This document shows, one piece after another, positions 34,690 to 42,679 of a stretch of 64,000 bases of DNA. Where the stretch lies: contig JAKUPL010000005.1 in the NCBI GenBank assembly GCA_022449455.1, forward strand, positions 1 to 64,000, written 5' to 3'. Numbering within the stretch: position 1 is the first letter of the stretch; the number at the start of each line of letters is the position of its first letter. The notes below the pieces were generated by a model. That model worked only from the letters and a program-made list of their open reading frames with translations. It was not told the DNA's origin and did no database searches. The DNA is from Alcanivorax sp. (GTDB lineage Bacteria > Pseudomonadota > Gammaproteobacteria > Pseudomonadales > Alcanivoracaceae). The translations under genes were made by a program, and so were the position numbers.

Positions 34690-35808
34690 GTGGAATTCGA
34701 TGATCTGCTCAAACTGATGGTGCAAAAAGGCGGCTCGGACCTGTTCATCACCGCCGGCGTGCCACCCAGCATGAAAGTGCACGGCAAGGTGCTGCCGGTG
34801 ACCCGCAACGCTCTGACCCCGGACATGACCCGGGACATCGTGCTCAACGTGATGAGCGAGAAACAGCGCAAGGAATTTCTCGAACACCACGAATGCAACT
34901 TCGCCATTTCCGCGCGGGGCATCGGGCGCTTCCGGGTCAGCGCCTTTTACCAGCGCAATCTGGTGGGCATGGTGCTGCGTCGCATCGAGACCAAGATTCC
35001 CCAGGTGGACGAGCTGCGCCTGCCGCCGGTGATCAAGGACCTGGCCATGACCAAGCGGGGCCTGGTGCTGTTCGTGGGCGCCACCGGCACCGGTAAGTCC
35101 ACTTCGCTGGCCTCGATGATCGGCCACCGCAACAAGAACTCGAAAGGGCACATCATTTCCATCGAGGACCCGATCGAATTCGTGCATCAGCACCAGGGCT
35201 GCATCGTCACCCAGCGCGAGGTGGGCATCGACACGGACTCCTTCGAGGTGGCCCTGAAGAACACCCTGCGCCAGGCCCCGGATGTGATCCTGATCGGCGA
35301 GGTGCGCAGCCGCGAGGTGATGGACTACGCCATCGCCTTCGCCGAAACCGGCCACCTGTGCCTGGCCACCCTGCACGCCAACAACGCCAACCAGGCCCTG
35401 GACCGGATCATTCACTTCTTCCCCGCCGACCGGCACGGCCAGCTGTACATGGACCTGTCGCTGAACCTGCGCGGCATCGTCGCCCAGCAGCTGATTCCCA
35501 CCCCGGATGGCAAGGGCCGCCGCGCCGCCATCGAGGTGCTGCTCAACACGCCGCTGGTGTCCGACCATATCCGCAAGGGCGAGATCCACCTGCTCAAGGC
35601 GCTGATGAGCAAGTCCCGGGAGCAGGGCATGCAGACCTTCGACCAGGCGCTCTACGACCTCTACGACGCCGGCGAAATCACCTACGAAGACGCCATCGCC
35701 CACGCCGATTCGCCCAACGATCTGCGTCTGATGATCAAACTCGGCAACGAGACCGACGCCGCCAGCCTGGACCACGCCACCCGCGGGCTGAGCATCGAGG
35801 GCGACTGA
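34690..35808 (+). CDS. pilU: Type IV pilus retraction accessory ATPase PilU
   Basis: A 372-residue PilT paralogue. Walker A GATGTGKST, SIEDPIEFVHQHQGC, Walker B DVILIGEVRSREVMDYAI and the His box TGHLCLATLHANNANQALDR are intact, while the PilT-specific AIRNLIRE motif is absent (LLNTPLVSDHIRKGEIHLLK), as expected for PilU. The start is GTG 34690, preceded by AAAAGGGGAAGGA. PilU assists PilT under load and depends on it. The C-terminal extension (DRIMIKLGNETDAAS-like region after about residue 345) has low conservation. A stem-loop follows the stop. Confidence 0.96.
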   Translation: MEFDDLLKLMVQKGGSDLFITAGVPPSMKVHGKVLPVTRNALTPDMTRDIVLNVMSEKQRKEFLEHHECNFAISARGIGRFRVSAFYQRNLVGMVLRRIETKIPQVDELRLPPVIKDLAMTKRGLVLFVGATGTGKSTSLASMIGHRNKNSKGHIISIEDPIEFVHQHQGCIVTQREVGIDTDSFEVALKNTLRQAPDVILIGEVRSREVMDYAIAFAETGHLCLATLHANNANQALDRIIHFFPADRHGQLYMDLSLNLRGIVAQQLIPTPDGKGRRAAIEVLLNTPLVSDHIRKGEIHLLKALMSKSREQGMQTFDQALYDLYDAGEITYEDAIAHADSPNDLRLMIKLGNETDAASLDHATRGLSIEGD

Positions 35809-35842
35809 ACCGCCTTCCGTTTTGCCTTCTTTTACCTTTTTT

Positions 35843-35866
35843 CGCCGGCCCGCGCTGGGGCCGGCG
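35843..35866 (+). terminator. Stem-loop after pilU
   Basis: CGCCGGCCC (35843-35851) and GGGCCGGCG (35858-35866) form a 9-bp perfect GC stem with a 6-base loop, 35 bp after the pilU stop. The preceding stretch is T-rich but no T-run follows, so it is a weak intrinsic terminator candidate. Confidence 0.5.
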
Positions 35867-36009
35867 AGCGCCGCCGTGCTATTCCTGAACGCTGTGTGGG
35901 TGGCTCCGCCTCCCAACGGCGTCTTCACGGCGTTCGCGCGAGGGTGAGCACTGGCCCGCCCTCCGAGGGCGTTATCAATATTGGAAAAGTGGAAAAGGAG
36001 AGCACCAAC

Positions 36010-36435
36010 ATGAACAAGTTCGCTTCCGCTCACTGGCAAGGCGATATCAAGCAGGGCAAGGGCACCATCTCCACTCAGAGCGGTGCGCTCAAGGGTCAGC
36101 CCTATGGCTTCAACACCCGCTTCGAGGACGAGCCGGGGACCAACCCGGAGGAGCTGATCGGCGGCGCCCACGCCGGCTGTTTCTCCATGGCGTTCTCCCT
36201 GCAGCTGGGCAACGCCGGCTACACCCCGGACAGCATCGACACCGAGGCCAAAGTGACGCTGGAGAAGGACGGCGATGGCTTCAGCATCACCAAGGTGCAT
36301 CTGGATATGACGGCGAAGATCCCCGGCATCGACGACGACGAGTTCCAGAAGATCGCCAAGGCGGCGAAGGAAGGCTGCCCGGTCTCCAAGCTGCTCAACG
36401 CGGACATTTCCCTGGACGCCAAGCTGCAAAGCTGA
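36010..36435 (+). CDS. OsmC-family peroxiredoxin
   Basis: A 141-residue classical OsmC protein, unlike the one at 24131. Cysteines are in IGGAHAGCFSMAFS (Cys56) and AAKEGCPVSKLLNA (Cys121), the pair used to reduce organic hydroperoxides. The N-terminal SAHWQGDIKQGKGTIST matches OsmC. The start at 36010 has AAAAGGAGAG ahead; the open frame from 35896 is shadow. Its own promoter probably lies in the 200-bp gap after pilU. Expected role: protection from lipid or alkyl hydroperoxides. Confidence 0.93.
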   Translation: MNKFASAHWQGDIKQGKGTISTQSGALKGQPYGFNTRFEDEPGTNPEELIGGAHAGCFSMAFSLQLGNAGYTPDSIDTEAKVTLEKDGDGFSITKVHLDMTAKIPGIDDDEFQKIAKAAKEGCPVSKLLNADISLDAKLQS

Positions 36436-36484
36436 CCGCCCCGGCGCCCGCCCCCGTGGCGGGCGCTTACAATCATCATGGTCA

Positions 36485-36509
36485 ATCTCTCACGGCATCC
36501 TTGAGAGAT
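36485..36509 (+). terminator. Stem-loop after osmC-like gene
   Basis: ATCTCTCA (36485-36492) and TGAGAGAT (36502-36509) form a perfect 8-bp stem with a 9-base loop, 50 bp after the stop codon. No U-tract follows. It separates the OsmC gene from the higBA operon. Confidence 0.4.
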
Positions 36510-36590
36510 CGCTGATCCCCCTACCCGACGTTTCTCGTCACACTGACCGTTGCCGCTCCCGTCCTCACCGGGGTAATCGCCGGAGCACCA

Positions 36591-36619
36591 TTGACAACCA
36601 TCACGTGACTAGTTACAAA
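36591..36619 (+). promoter_or_regulatory. Candidate higBA promoter overlapping the toxin start
   Basis: TTGACA (36591-36596), 17-base spacer with CACGTG in it, TACAAA (36614-36619). The -10 would end on the A of the toxin ATG, so a transcript from it would begin about six bases inside the gene. CACGTG could be the centre of an imperfect operator. The site may be only coincidental. Confidence 0.3.
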
Positions 36620-36903
36620 TGATCGTGTCTTTTGCCGACAAAACCACCCGGCGCCTGTTTGCAACGGGCCGCTGCCTGGGAGTGCCGCCGGATGTGGAGC
36701 GCAGAGCCGCGCGCAAGCTGGAATATGTGCACCTGGCCACCTGCCTGGATGACCTGCGGGTACCACCGGGCAACCGGCTCCATCGGCTGGAAGGCGATCA
36801 GAAAGGACGGTACGCCATCCGCGTCAACGAACAATGGCGCATCTGCTTTCGCTTTGACGGCGAAGACGCCCACGACGTGCTGTTCTGCGACTACCATTCA
36901 TAA
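36619..36903 (+). CDS. higB: HigB-type toxin (RelE/ParE superfamily, plasmid maintenance killer)
   Basis: A 94-residue toxin: MIVSFADKTTRRLFATGRC at the N-terminus, RKLEYVHLATCLDDLRVPPGNRLHRLEGDQKGRYAIRVNEQWRI in the middle and HDVLFCDYHS at the end, the HigB/killer layout with catalytic basic and Tyr/His residues near the C-terminus. It cleaves mRNA on the ribosome. No convincing ribosome site precedes ATG 36619, suggesting weak or leaderless translation. The antitoxin follows after 24 bp. Confidence 0.93.
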   Translation: MIVSFADKTTRRLFATGRCLGVPPDVERRAARKLEYVHLATCLDDLRVPPGNRLHRLEGDQKGRYAIRVNEQWRICFRFDGEDAHDVLFCDYHS

Positions 36904-36927
36904 AACGCCGCCGGCGGGAGGCACACC

Positions 36928-37242
36928 ATGGCCCTCTTCAGCGTCACCGGCATGCAGCGCCGCCCCACCCATCCCGGGGAAATGCTGCGCGAGGATTTTC
37001 TGCCCGACTACCGGCTGACGGTCACGTCCCTGGCCGCGGCGGTGGGCGTGTCGCGCCAGTCCATCAACGAACTGCTGCGCGAACGGCGGGCCTTGAGCCC
37101 GGAAATGGCGCTGCGCCTGGCCCGCCTGTTCGGCAACACGCCGGACTTCTGGCTGAACGCCCAGCGCGCGGTGGATCTGTGGGACGCCGAACAGGCCATT
37201 CGCGACCAGATCGAGCGCATCAAACCGCTGACCGCGGCCTGA
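36928..37242 (+). CDS. higA: HigA-type antitoxin
   Basis: A 104-residue helix-turn-helix protein with the HigA marker RPTHPGEMLREDFLPDYRLTV, then SLAAAVGVSRQSINELLRERRALSPEMALRLARLFGNTPDFWLNAQ, all typical of the addiction-module antidote HigA family. GGGAGGCAC precedes the ATG. It neutralises HigB and represses the operon. The gene ends four bases before the stop of the convergent pirin gene. Confidence 0.95.
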   Translation: MALFSVTGMQRRPTHPGEMLREDFLPDYRLTVTSLAAAVGVSRQSINELLRERRALSPEMALRLARLFGNTPDFWLNAQRAVDLWDAEQAIRDQIERIKPLTAA

Positions 37243-37245
37243 CCG

Positions 37246-38103
37246 TCAGGCCGCGGGTTCGGTGAGGGTACCGGCGCGGTAGTCGCGCAGGGCCTGCTCG
37301 ATCTCTTCCTGAGTGTTCATCACGAAAGGACCGTACTGAGCGATGGGCTCGCCGAGGGGTTTGCCCGCCAGCACTACCAGCCGCGCGCCCCGGTCGCCGG
37401 CTTCCAGGGTGACCCGGTCGCCGTCGTCGAGCACCGCGGTGTGCTCCGCCGGTACCGTTTCGCCGGCCACGCTCAGGCCGCCCTCGAACAGGTACAGAAA
37501 GGCGTTGTGGCCCGCCGGGATCGGCACCGTCAGCGACTCACCGGGGCGCAGTTTCACGTCCAGGTAGAGCGGATCCGTGGCGCCGCCCTTCACCGGCGCG
37601 CTGAGCGTTTCCCCGTCCAGCACCACTTCACCGGCGATCGCCTTGACCTGACCGCCACCGGCCAGATCCCGGCGCGGCATCTCCGTGTCCGCCACGTCCC
37701 GATAGCCCGCCGGTTTCATTTTTTCCCGGGCCGGCAGGTTGATCCACAGCTGGAAGCCACGCAGCAGACCGTCCTGCTGCTGGGGCATTTCTTCATGGAT
37801 GATACCGCGCCCGGCGGTCATCCACTGCACGCCGCCCTGTTTGAGGTCGCCTTCGTTGCCCAGATGGTCGCGGTGCTTCATGTGCCCTTCGACCAGGTAG
37901 GTCACGGTCTCGAAACCCCGGTGCGGGTGCGCGGGGAACCCGGCAATGTAATCGTCCGGATTGTCCGAGGAGAAAGCGTCCAGCATCAGGAAAGGATCCA
38001 GCCTCACCGAGGGATTGTGGCCGAGGGCCCGCTTCAGGCGGACGCCGGCGCCGTCGGAGGTTTCCAGGGCCCGGATGGTATGCAGTACACGACGATCTTT
38101 CAT
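37246..38103 (-). CDS. Pirin-like protein (cupin; possible quercetinase-like)
   Basis: A 285-residue bicupin protein of the pirin family. Metal-binding residues are in FPAHPHRGFETVTYLVEGHM (His57 and His59 by position) and GIIHEEMPQ (His101, Glu103). N-terminal RVLHTIRALETSDGAGVRLKRAL and the C-terminal PIAQYGPFVMNTQEEIEQAL are family hallmarks. Bacterial pirins have been tied to quercetin oxidation, pyruvate dehydrogenase or redox control; the role here is not defined. ATG 38103 follows GAGGAGGCC. It overlaps nothing downstream, and is 46 bp from the gene upstream on the same strand. Confidence 0.93.
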   Translation of the reverse strand: MKDRRVLHTIRALETSDGAGVRLKRALGHNPSVRLDPFLMLDAFSSDNPDDYIAGFPAHPHRGFETVTYLVEGHMKHRDHLGNEGDLKQGGVQWMTAGRGIIHEEMPQQQDGLLRGFQLWINLPAREKMKPAGYRDVADTEMPRRDLAGGGQVKAIAGEVVLDGETLSAPVKGGATDPLYLDVKLRPGESLTVPIPAGHNAFLYLFEGGLSVAGETVPAEHTAVLDDGDRVTLEAGDRGARLVVLAGKPLGEPIAQYGPFVMNTQEEIEQALRDYRAGTLTEPAA

Positions 38104-38149
38104 GATGGCCTCCTCGCCCTTGCGGGCATCCACGGCGGCGCCGGCCGAT

Positions 38150-39154
38150 TCAGGCGCCGCGTATTTCCCGTTCGCCCAGCCGCTCACGGCCATGGGGCGC
38201 GGTGAAATCCAGATCCGGGCCGATCGGGATGATCCCGTGCGGGTTCACCGTGGGATGGCTCCGGAAATAATGGTGACGGATATGGTCCATGTGCACCGTT
38301 TCCGCCACGCCGGGCAGCTGATACAGCTCGTTGAGCAGCCCGTTCAGGTTCCGGTAGTCGACGATGCGCTTGCGGTCGCACTTGAAGTGGGTCACATAGA
38401 CCGCGTCGAAGCGCACCAGCGTGGTCCACAGGCGCAGGTCCGCCTCGGTGAGCGTATTGCCCACCAGATAGCGGCTTTCACCGAGCCGGCGCTCCAGATC
38501 CTCCAGGGTGTCGAACAGGGCGGTCACCGCCTCGTCGTAGGCCTCCTGACCGGTGGCGAAGCCGGACTTGTAGACGCCGTTGTTCACATGGTGATAGACC
38601 GGCTCGTTGATCGCCTCGATGGCCTCGCGCAGGTCCTCCGGGTAGTAGTCCCCGGGGCGCGCGCCGAGCCCGTCGAAGGCGCCGTTGAGCATGCGGATGA
38701 TGTCCGCTGACTCGTTGCTGACGATGGTTTCCCGTTCCTTGTCCCACAGCACCGGCACCGTGACCCGGCCGGTGTAGTGGGGGTCCGCTTTCAGATAGAG
38801 CTGGTAGAGCTTGTCCAGACCGTACAGCGGGTCGCCGGTGGCGCCGTCGAAGTCGTCGCGCAGCTCCCAGCCGTTCTCCAGCATGTGCGGGTGCACCACC
38901 GACACGTCGATGTGCTGTTCCAGACCCTTCCAGGCGCGCATCACCAGCGCGCGGTGCGCCCAGGGGCAGGCGAAGGACACGTACAGGTGGTAGCGACCCG
39001 CTTGCGCCTTGAAGCCGTCGTCACCGGACGGGCCGGCGGCGCCGTCGGCGGTGACCCAGTTGCGAAACTGGCTTTCCGAGCGTTTGAAGCGTCCGCCGGT
39101 GCTCTTGGTGTCGTACCACTTGTCCTGCCACTGTCCGTCGACCAGCAGTCCCAT
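38150..39154 (-). CDS. Glutathionyl-hydroquinone reductase (YqjG/Xi-class GST)
   Basis: A 334-residue protein with the Xi-class glutathione transferase active site CPWAHR, catalytic Cys63, in GRYHLYVSFACPWAHRALVMR. N-terminal FKRSESQFRNWVTADG and C-terminal HYFRSHPTVNPHGIIPIGP match YqjG/ECM4. The enzyme reduces glutathionyl-hydroquinones. Next to it are pirin and the NADH-azoreductase, both linked to quinone and flavonoid redox chemistry, suggesting a quinone-detoxification group. ATG 39154 gives the family's usual N-terminus. Confidence 0.95.
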   Translation of the reverse strand: MGLLVDGQWQDKWYDTKSTGGRFKRSESQFRNWVTADGAAGPSGDDGFKAQAGRYHLYVSFACPWAHRALVMRAWKGLEQHIDVSVVHPHMLENGWELRDDFDGATGDPLYGLDKLYQLYLKADPHYTGRVTVPVLWDKERETIVSNESADIIRMLNGAFDGLGARPGDYYPEDLREAIEAINEPVYHHVNNGVYKSGFATGQEAYDEAVTALFDTLEDLERRLGESRYLVGNTLTEADLRLWTTLVRFDAVYVTHFKCDRKRIVDYRNLNGLLNELYQLPGVAETVHMDHIRHHYFRSHPTVNPHGIIPIGPDLDFTAPHGRERLGEREIRGA

Positions 39155-39201
39155 ATCGCTCTCCCGTCGGTGTCTGACTTCCTGGGTTGGCCGCCCCGCG
39201 C

Positions 39202-39825
39202 TCAGGCGGTGGTGATGTTCAGCGCCTCCAGTTCGGCGGCGATTTCCGCCTCGGCCCGGGCCAGCGCCTGGTGCTTGACCTCATCGCCCATGTTGAGCCC
39301 TTCAGCGTAAATGAAACGTACGTCGCGAATACCCATGAAACCGAAAATCTGTTTTACGAACACGGTGGTGGTCTCGTAGGGCTGGCCGGCGTGCACACCG
39401 CCGTGGGCCGCGAACACGCGCACCGGTTTGTCCTCGATCAGGCCCACCGGGCCGGTGTCGGTGTACTTGAAGGTAACGCCGGCGCGGGCGATGTGATCGA
39501 TCCATGCCTTGAACTGGGTGGGCGCGCCGAAGTTGTACATGGGCATGCCGATCACCACCAGGTCCGCGTCGCGCAGTTCCTGAACGAAGGCGTCGGAGCG
39601 GGCCAGAACGTCTTTCTGTGCCTGGTTGAGCCCGTCGCTGAAACCGCGCAGGGCACCCGCCCGTTCCAGGTCCAGGTGCGGCACGCCGTCAGTGACCAGA
39701 TCCCGGGTCACCACCTCGGTGTCCGGGTGGGCGTCGCGGTAACCGTCGATAAAGGCGCGGCTGAGGCGGCTGGAGGCGCCGTCGGCGCCGAACAGGCTGT
39801 TTTGCAGATAGAGGATGCGGGTCAT
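39202..39825 (-). CDS. azoR: FMN-dependent NADH-azoreductase / quinone reductase
   Basis: A 207-residue flavodoxin-like protein. ILYLQNSLFGADGASSRLSR forms the phosphate loop, VVIGMPMYNFGAPTQFKAWIDH the FMN-contact block (MPMYNF), and AHGGVHAGQ the second loop. These enzymes reduce azo bonds and quinones by two-electron transfer. ATG 39825 is at the expected N-terminus. It is divergent from a LysR-type gene, with a perfect palindrome between them, so redox- or quinone-triggered control is likely. Confidence 0.94.
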   Translation of the reverse strand: MTRILYLQNSLFGADGASSRLSRAFIDGYRDAHPDTEVVTRDLVTDGVPHLDLERAGALRGFSDGLNQAQKDVLARSDAFVQELRDADLVVIGMPMYNFGAPTQFKAWIDHIARAGVTFKYTDTGPVGLIEDKPVRVFAAHGGVHAGQPYETTTVFVKQIFGFMGIRDVRFIYAEGLNMGDEVKHQALARAEAEIAAELEALNITTA

Positions 39826-39865
39826 GGCCGTCTCCGTGGAAGATTGGAATGGCCCCATTGTCTTT

Positions 39866-39878
39866 TCGGATCATCCGA
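39866..39878. promoter_or_regulatory. Palindrome between azoR and the lysR-type gene
   Basis: TCGGAT-C-ATCCGA is a perfect 13-bp palindrome, 41 bp from the azoR start and 45 bp from the regulator start. Its position suits a binding site of the divergent LysR-type protein. It is followed by an AT-rich stretch (ATATAAAAC), a possible -10 region. Confidence 0.5.
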
Positions 39879-39922
39879 TATAAAACGGCATCAATCTGTG
39901 TGATATGGCCAGCTGATTCGAT

Positions 39923-40816
39923 ATGTCGACCAAAATTACCCTGGACCAATGGCAAGCCCTGATCGCGGTGGTGGACGAAGGCGGCTACGCCGCCGCCGCC
40001 GAAGCCCTGGACAAAAGCCAGTCGGCGATCAGCTACGCGGTGCAGAAAATCGAAACCGAGCTGGGCGTGCGCGCCTTCGCCCTGGAAGGCCGGCGGGCCA
40101 AGCTCACCGAAACCGGCCATCTGCTCTACCGGCAGGCCAAGGTATTGCTGGAGGAGGCCGGCCGCATCGAGAGCAGCGCCATCCAATTCGGTCACGGCTG
40201 GGAGCCCCTGGTGCGGGTGGCCGCCGACGGCCTGTTTCCGCAAACCCTGGTGTTGTGCGCCCTGGTGCGGCTGGCGGAGGAAAGCCCGCTGACCCGGGTG
40301 GAGTTCCAGGAGACCATTCTGTCCGGCTCGGAGGAGGCGCTGCTGCGCCATGAGGCGGACCTGGCCATCACCGGCCGGGTGCCGCCGGGCTTCATGGGCG
40401 ACCACCTGATTCGCATCCGCTTCGTGGCGGTAGCGGCGGCCCGGCATCCGTTGCACCATCAGGGCCCGCTGGGCCTGGACGATCTGCGCCCCCACCGCCA
40501 GCTGGTGGTACGCGACTCCGGCCGCCAGCGGGTGGATTCCGGCTGGCTCGGCGCCGAGAAGCGCTGGACCTTTTCCCACGGCCACACCCGCCGCCAGGCG
40601 CTGCTGCGCGGCCTGGGCTTCGCCTGGGTACCGGAACCGGAGATCCGCGACGACCTGGCCACCGGCGCGCTCGAGCCGCTGCCCCTGCGGGAAGGCGTGG
40701 ACCGCTACCAGGATCTCTATCTGGTCTACGCCGACGGCCAGTACGCCGGCCGCGCCGCCCGCTTTCTCGGCGAGGGCATCAAGGCGCAACTGGCGTCCGG
40801 CGAGGACGGGCATTGA
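39923..40816 (+). CDS. LysR-type transcriptional regulator
   Basis: A 297-residue regulator with an N-terminal winged helix (WQALIAVVDEGGYAAAAEALDKSQSAISYAVQKIETELGVRAFALEGRRAKLTETG) and a periplasmic-binding-protein-like effector domain containing LVRVAADGLFPQTLVLCALVRLAEESPLTRVEF. It is divergent from azoR, which is its probable target. The effector is unknown. ATG 39923 is the only start giving a full helix-turn-helix. Confidence 0.94.
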   Translation: MSTKITLDQWQALIAVVDEGGYAAAAEALDKSQSAISYAVQKIETELGVRAFALEGRRAKLTETGHLLYRQAKVLLEEAGRIESSAIQFGHGWEPLVRVAADGLFPQTLVLCALVRLAEESPLTRVEFQETILSGSEEALLRHEADLAITGRVPPGFMGDHLIRIRFVAVAAARHPLHHQGPLGLDDLRPHRQLVVRDSGRQRVDSGWLGAEKRWTFSHGHTRRQALLRGLGFAWVPEPEIRDDLATGALEPLPLREGVDRYQDLYLVYADGQYAGRAARFLGEGIKAQLASGEDGH

Positions 40817-40875
40817 CGTAACCCCGCCGATACCGGCTTATACTGAAGCCCACGTTCCCATTCTGGAGAAGGACC

Positions 40876-41400
40876 ATGCGCTGGTTTGCCCTGTTTCTCG
40901 CCGTGACCCTGGCCGGCTGCGTGTCGCCGGTGGTGGTGGATCATCGCGGCGGCACGGATTTCGCCGAATACCGCAGCTATGCCATCGATCCGCCCGCCGA
41001 CGATGAAGAGGTGCTCAGCCTGGACGGCCAGCGGGTGCAGCAGGCCCTGCGCCGGGAGCTGGCCAATCACCCGCTGCAAAGCGCCGGCAAGGACCAGGCC
41101 GATATGCTGGTGCGCTACCGGTTCGTGCCGGTGGAAAAATTCCAGGGCAGCGGCGTGCAGTTCGGCTTCGGCTGGTTCGGGCGCGGCTACGGCCTGTCCA
41201 CCAGCACCCCGGTTGAAGGCGAGACCTACAAGGAATACAAACTGCAGGTGGCCATGGTGGACCGGGCCACCAAGGACGTGGTCTGGGAAGCCACCAGCCG
41301 CGATACCCTCTACGAGGAACTGAGCAGCCAGCGGCGCGTCGAGCGCATCGACAAAATGGTGGCGGAAATGCTCAAGCGCTATCCGCCGGCGGCCAGCTGA
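40876..41400 (+). CDS. DUF4136 lipoprotein
   Basis: A 174-residue protein with a lipobox LAGC (Cys15) and DUF4136 features: VVVDHRGGTDFAEYRSYAID, VQQALRRELANHPLQ, DMLVRYRF, YKEYKLQVAMVDRATKDVVWEATS and a final VERIDKMVAEMLKRYPP. Function unknown; proteins of the family are usually outer-membrane lipoproteins. GGAGAAGG precedes the ATG. The last 29 bases overlap the convergent histidine-kinase gene. Confidence 0.92.
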   Translation: MRWFALFLAVTLAGCVSPVVVDHRGGTDFAEYRSYAIDPPADDEEVLSLDGQRVQQALRRELANHPLQSAGKDQADMLVRYRFVPVEKFQGSGVQFGFGWFGRGYGLSTSTPVEGETYKEYKLQVAMVDRATKDVVWEATSRDTLYEELSSQRRVERIDKMVAEMLKRYPPAAS

Positions 41401-42679
41401 CCCGCACCCGCAGGCCGCCGCCCGGCGCCCTGTCCAGGGCCACCCGGCCATCGGTACGCGCCGTGATGGTGGTGACGATGGCCAGCCCCAGGCCACGGCC
41501 ACCGCCATGTCCGCGCCAACCCCGCTGCAGGGCCCGGCGGCGCTGTTCCGGAGTCAGACCGGGCCCCTGATCATTAATGCACAGCCCTACGCGCCCGTCG
41601 TCCAGCGGCGCCAGGGTAATCACCCCGCCTTCCGGACTGTGACGCACCGCATTCTCCAGCACGTTGCGCAGCACGATGCGCACCAGCCCGGCGGGCGCCG
41701 CCGGCACGCCGGCCACGGCCTCCCGCCACACGCTCAGATTCCGCTTCCGAAGCGACGCCGCCAGTTCCTCCAATACCCCGTCCAGCACTGTGGCCAGGGA
41801 CACCCGATCCGCCGGGGCGCTGCGCTCCCGAGCCAGAGCCAGCAACTGGTCCAGACTGTGGCCGAGCCGCTCCGCCGCCTGCTGAGCCGCGTCCCGGGCG
41901 TGTTCGGCACGGGGCCCCTCGGTGCGCTGCGCCACCTGCAGCTGGGTACGGATCGCCGCCAAAGGGGTGCGCAGTTCATGGGCCAGGTCGTCGGTGAGCC
42001 GGCGCTCCCGATCCAGGGCCTCCCGTTCGCGGCCGAACACCTGGTTGAGCGTGGCCACCATGGGTTCCAGTTCCACCGCCCCCGGCGGCGTGGCCACCGT
42101 CCGCCGGTCACCGGCATCGCGGCCGGCGAGCTGGTCGCGCAACGAGGACAGCGGGCCCAGGGCCCGGCCCACCGCCCACCAGACCAGGGCCAGGCTGGCC
42201 AGCAGGCCAAGGGACAGGGCCGCCAGCAGCACCAGCGCCACCTGACGCATAAAGCCGGTGCGCCCGGCCATGCGTTCGGCGGACGCCACTCTCAGATCGC
42301 CCTGGGTCACCGTGAACACCCGCCAGAGTTCACCGTCCAGATGGCGCTGGCCAAAGCCGTCCCCATCCAGTGCCAGGCCGCCCTCCGGGGCCCCGCTGGA
42401 GCGGGCCAGCAGTTCCCCGCGCAAGCCGCTCACTTCGCAGGCGATGCCACGCAGGGGCAGCCGACCGCCTTCCGCCAGGGCCGCCGGCACCGCCGCGCCG
42501 GCGTCCACCAGCGACGCCACCATCCGCGCCGACGCCGCCAGCCGCTGGTCGAGCACCGCCGCCACCCGGTCGCGCACCCCCTGGTGCAGCCATACCGCCA
42601 GCACCAGCCACAGCACCGACAACCCCAGGCCCAGCCCCAGCAGCAGGCGGCCGCGCAAACTGGCCGGCGCCAGCCTCAC
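41372..42679 (-). CDS. Sensor histidine kinase (QseC-like)
   Basis: A 435-residue membrane kinase with two transmembrane helices (about residues 10-28 and 147-170) around a periplasmic domain, a HAMP-like linker, the H-box DLAHELRTPLAAIRTQLQVA, and ATP-binding N, G1 and G2 boxes (VLRNVLENAVRHSP, CINDQGPGL, GGGRGLGLAIV). GTG 42679 overlaps the response-regulator stop as GTGA. By synteny with a P. aeruginosa locus I recall (PA2476-PA2480), it could sense envelope thiol or redox stress and control the divergent disulfide genes; this is inferred. It converges on the DUF4136 gene. Confidence 0.94.
   Translation of the reverse strand: MRLAPASLRGRLLLGLGLGLSVLWLVLAVWLHQGVRDRVAAVLDQRLAASARMVASLVDAGAAVPAALAEGGRLPLRGIACEVSGLRGELLARSSGAPEGGLALDGDGFGQRHLDGELWRVFTVTQGDLRVASAERMAGRTGFMRQVALVLLAALSLGLLASLALVWWAVGRALGPLSSLRDQLAGRDAGDRRTVATPPGAVELEPMVATLNQVFGREREALDRERRLTDDLAHELRTPLAAIRTQLQVAQRTEGPRAEHARDAAQQAAERLGHSLDQLLALARERSAPADRVSLATVLDGVLEELAASLRKRNLSVWREAVAGVPAAPAGLVRIVLRNVLENAVRHSPEGGVITLAPLDDGRVGLCINDQGPGLTPEQRRRALQRGWRGHGGGRGLGLAIVTTITARTDGRVALDRAPGGGLRVRVSWPPADSA

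Noticed and set aside
33616-36429. 937-codon minus-strand frame opposite pilT, pilU and osmC
   Set aside because: Antisense shadow; the plus-strand genes have full catalytic motifs and ribosome sites.
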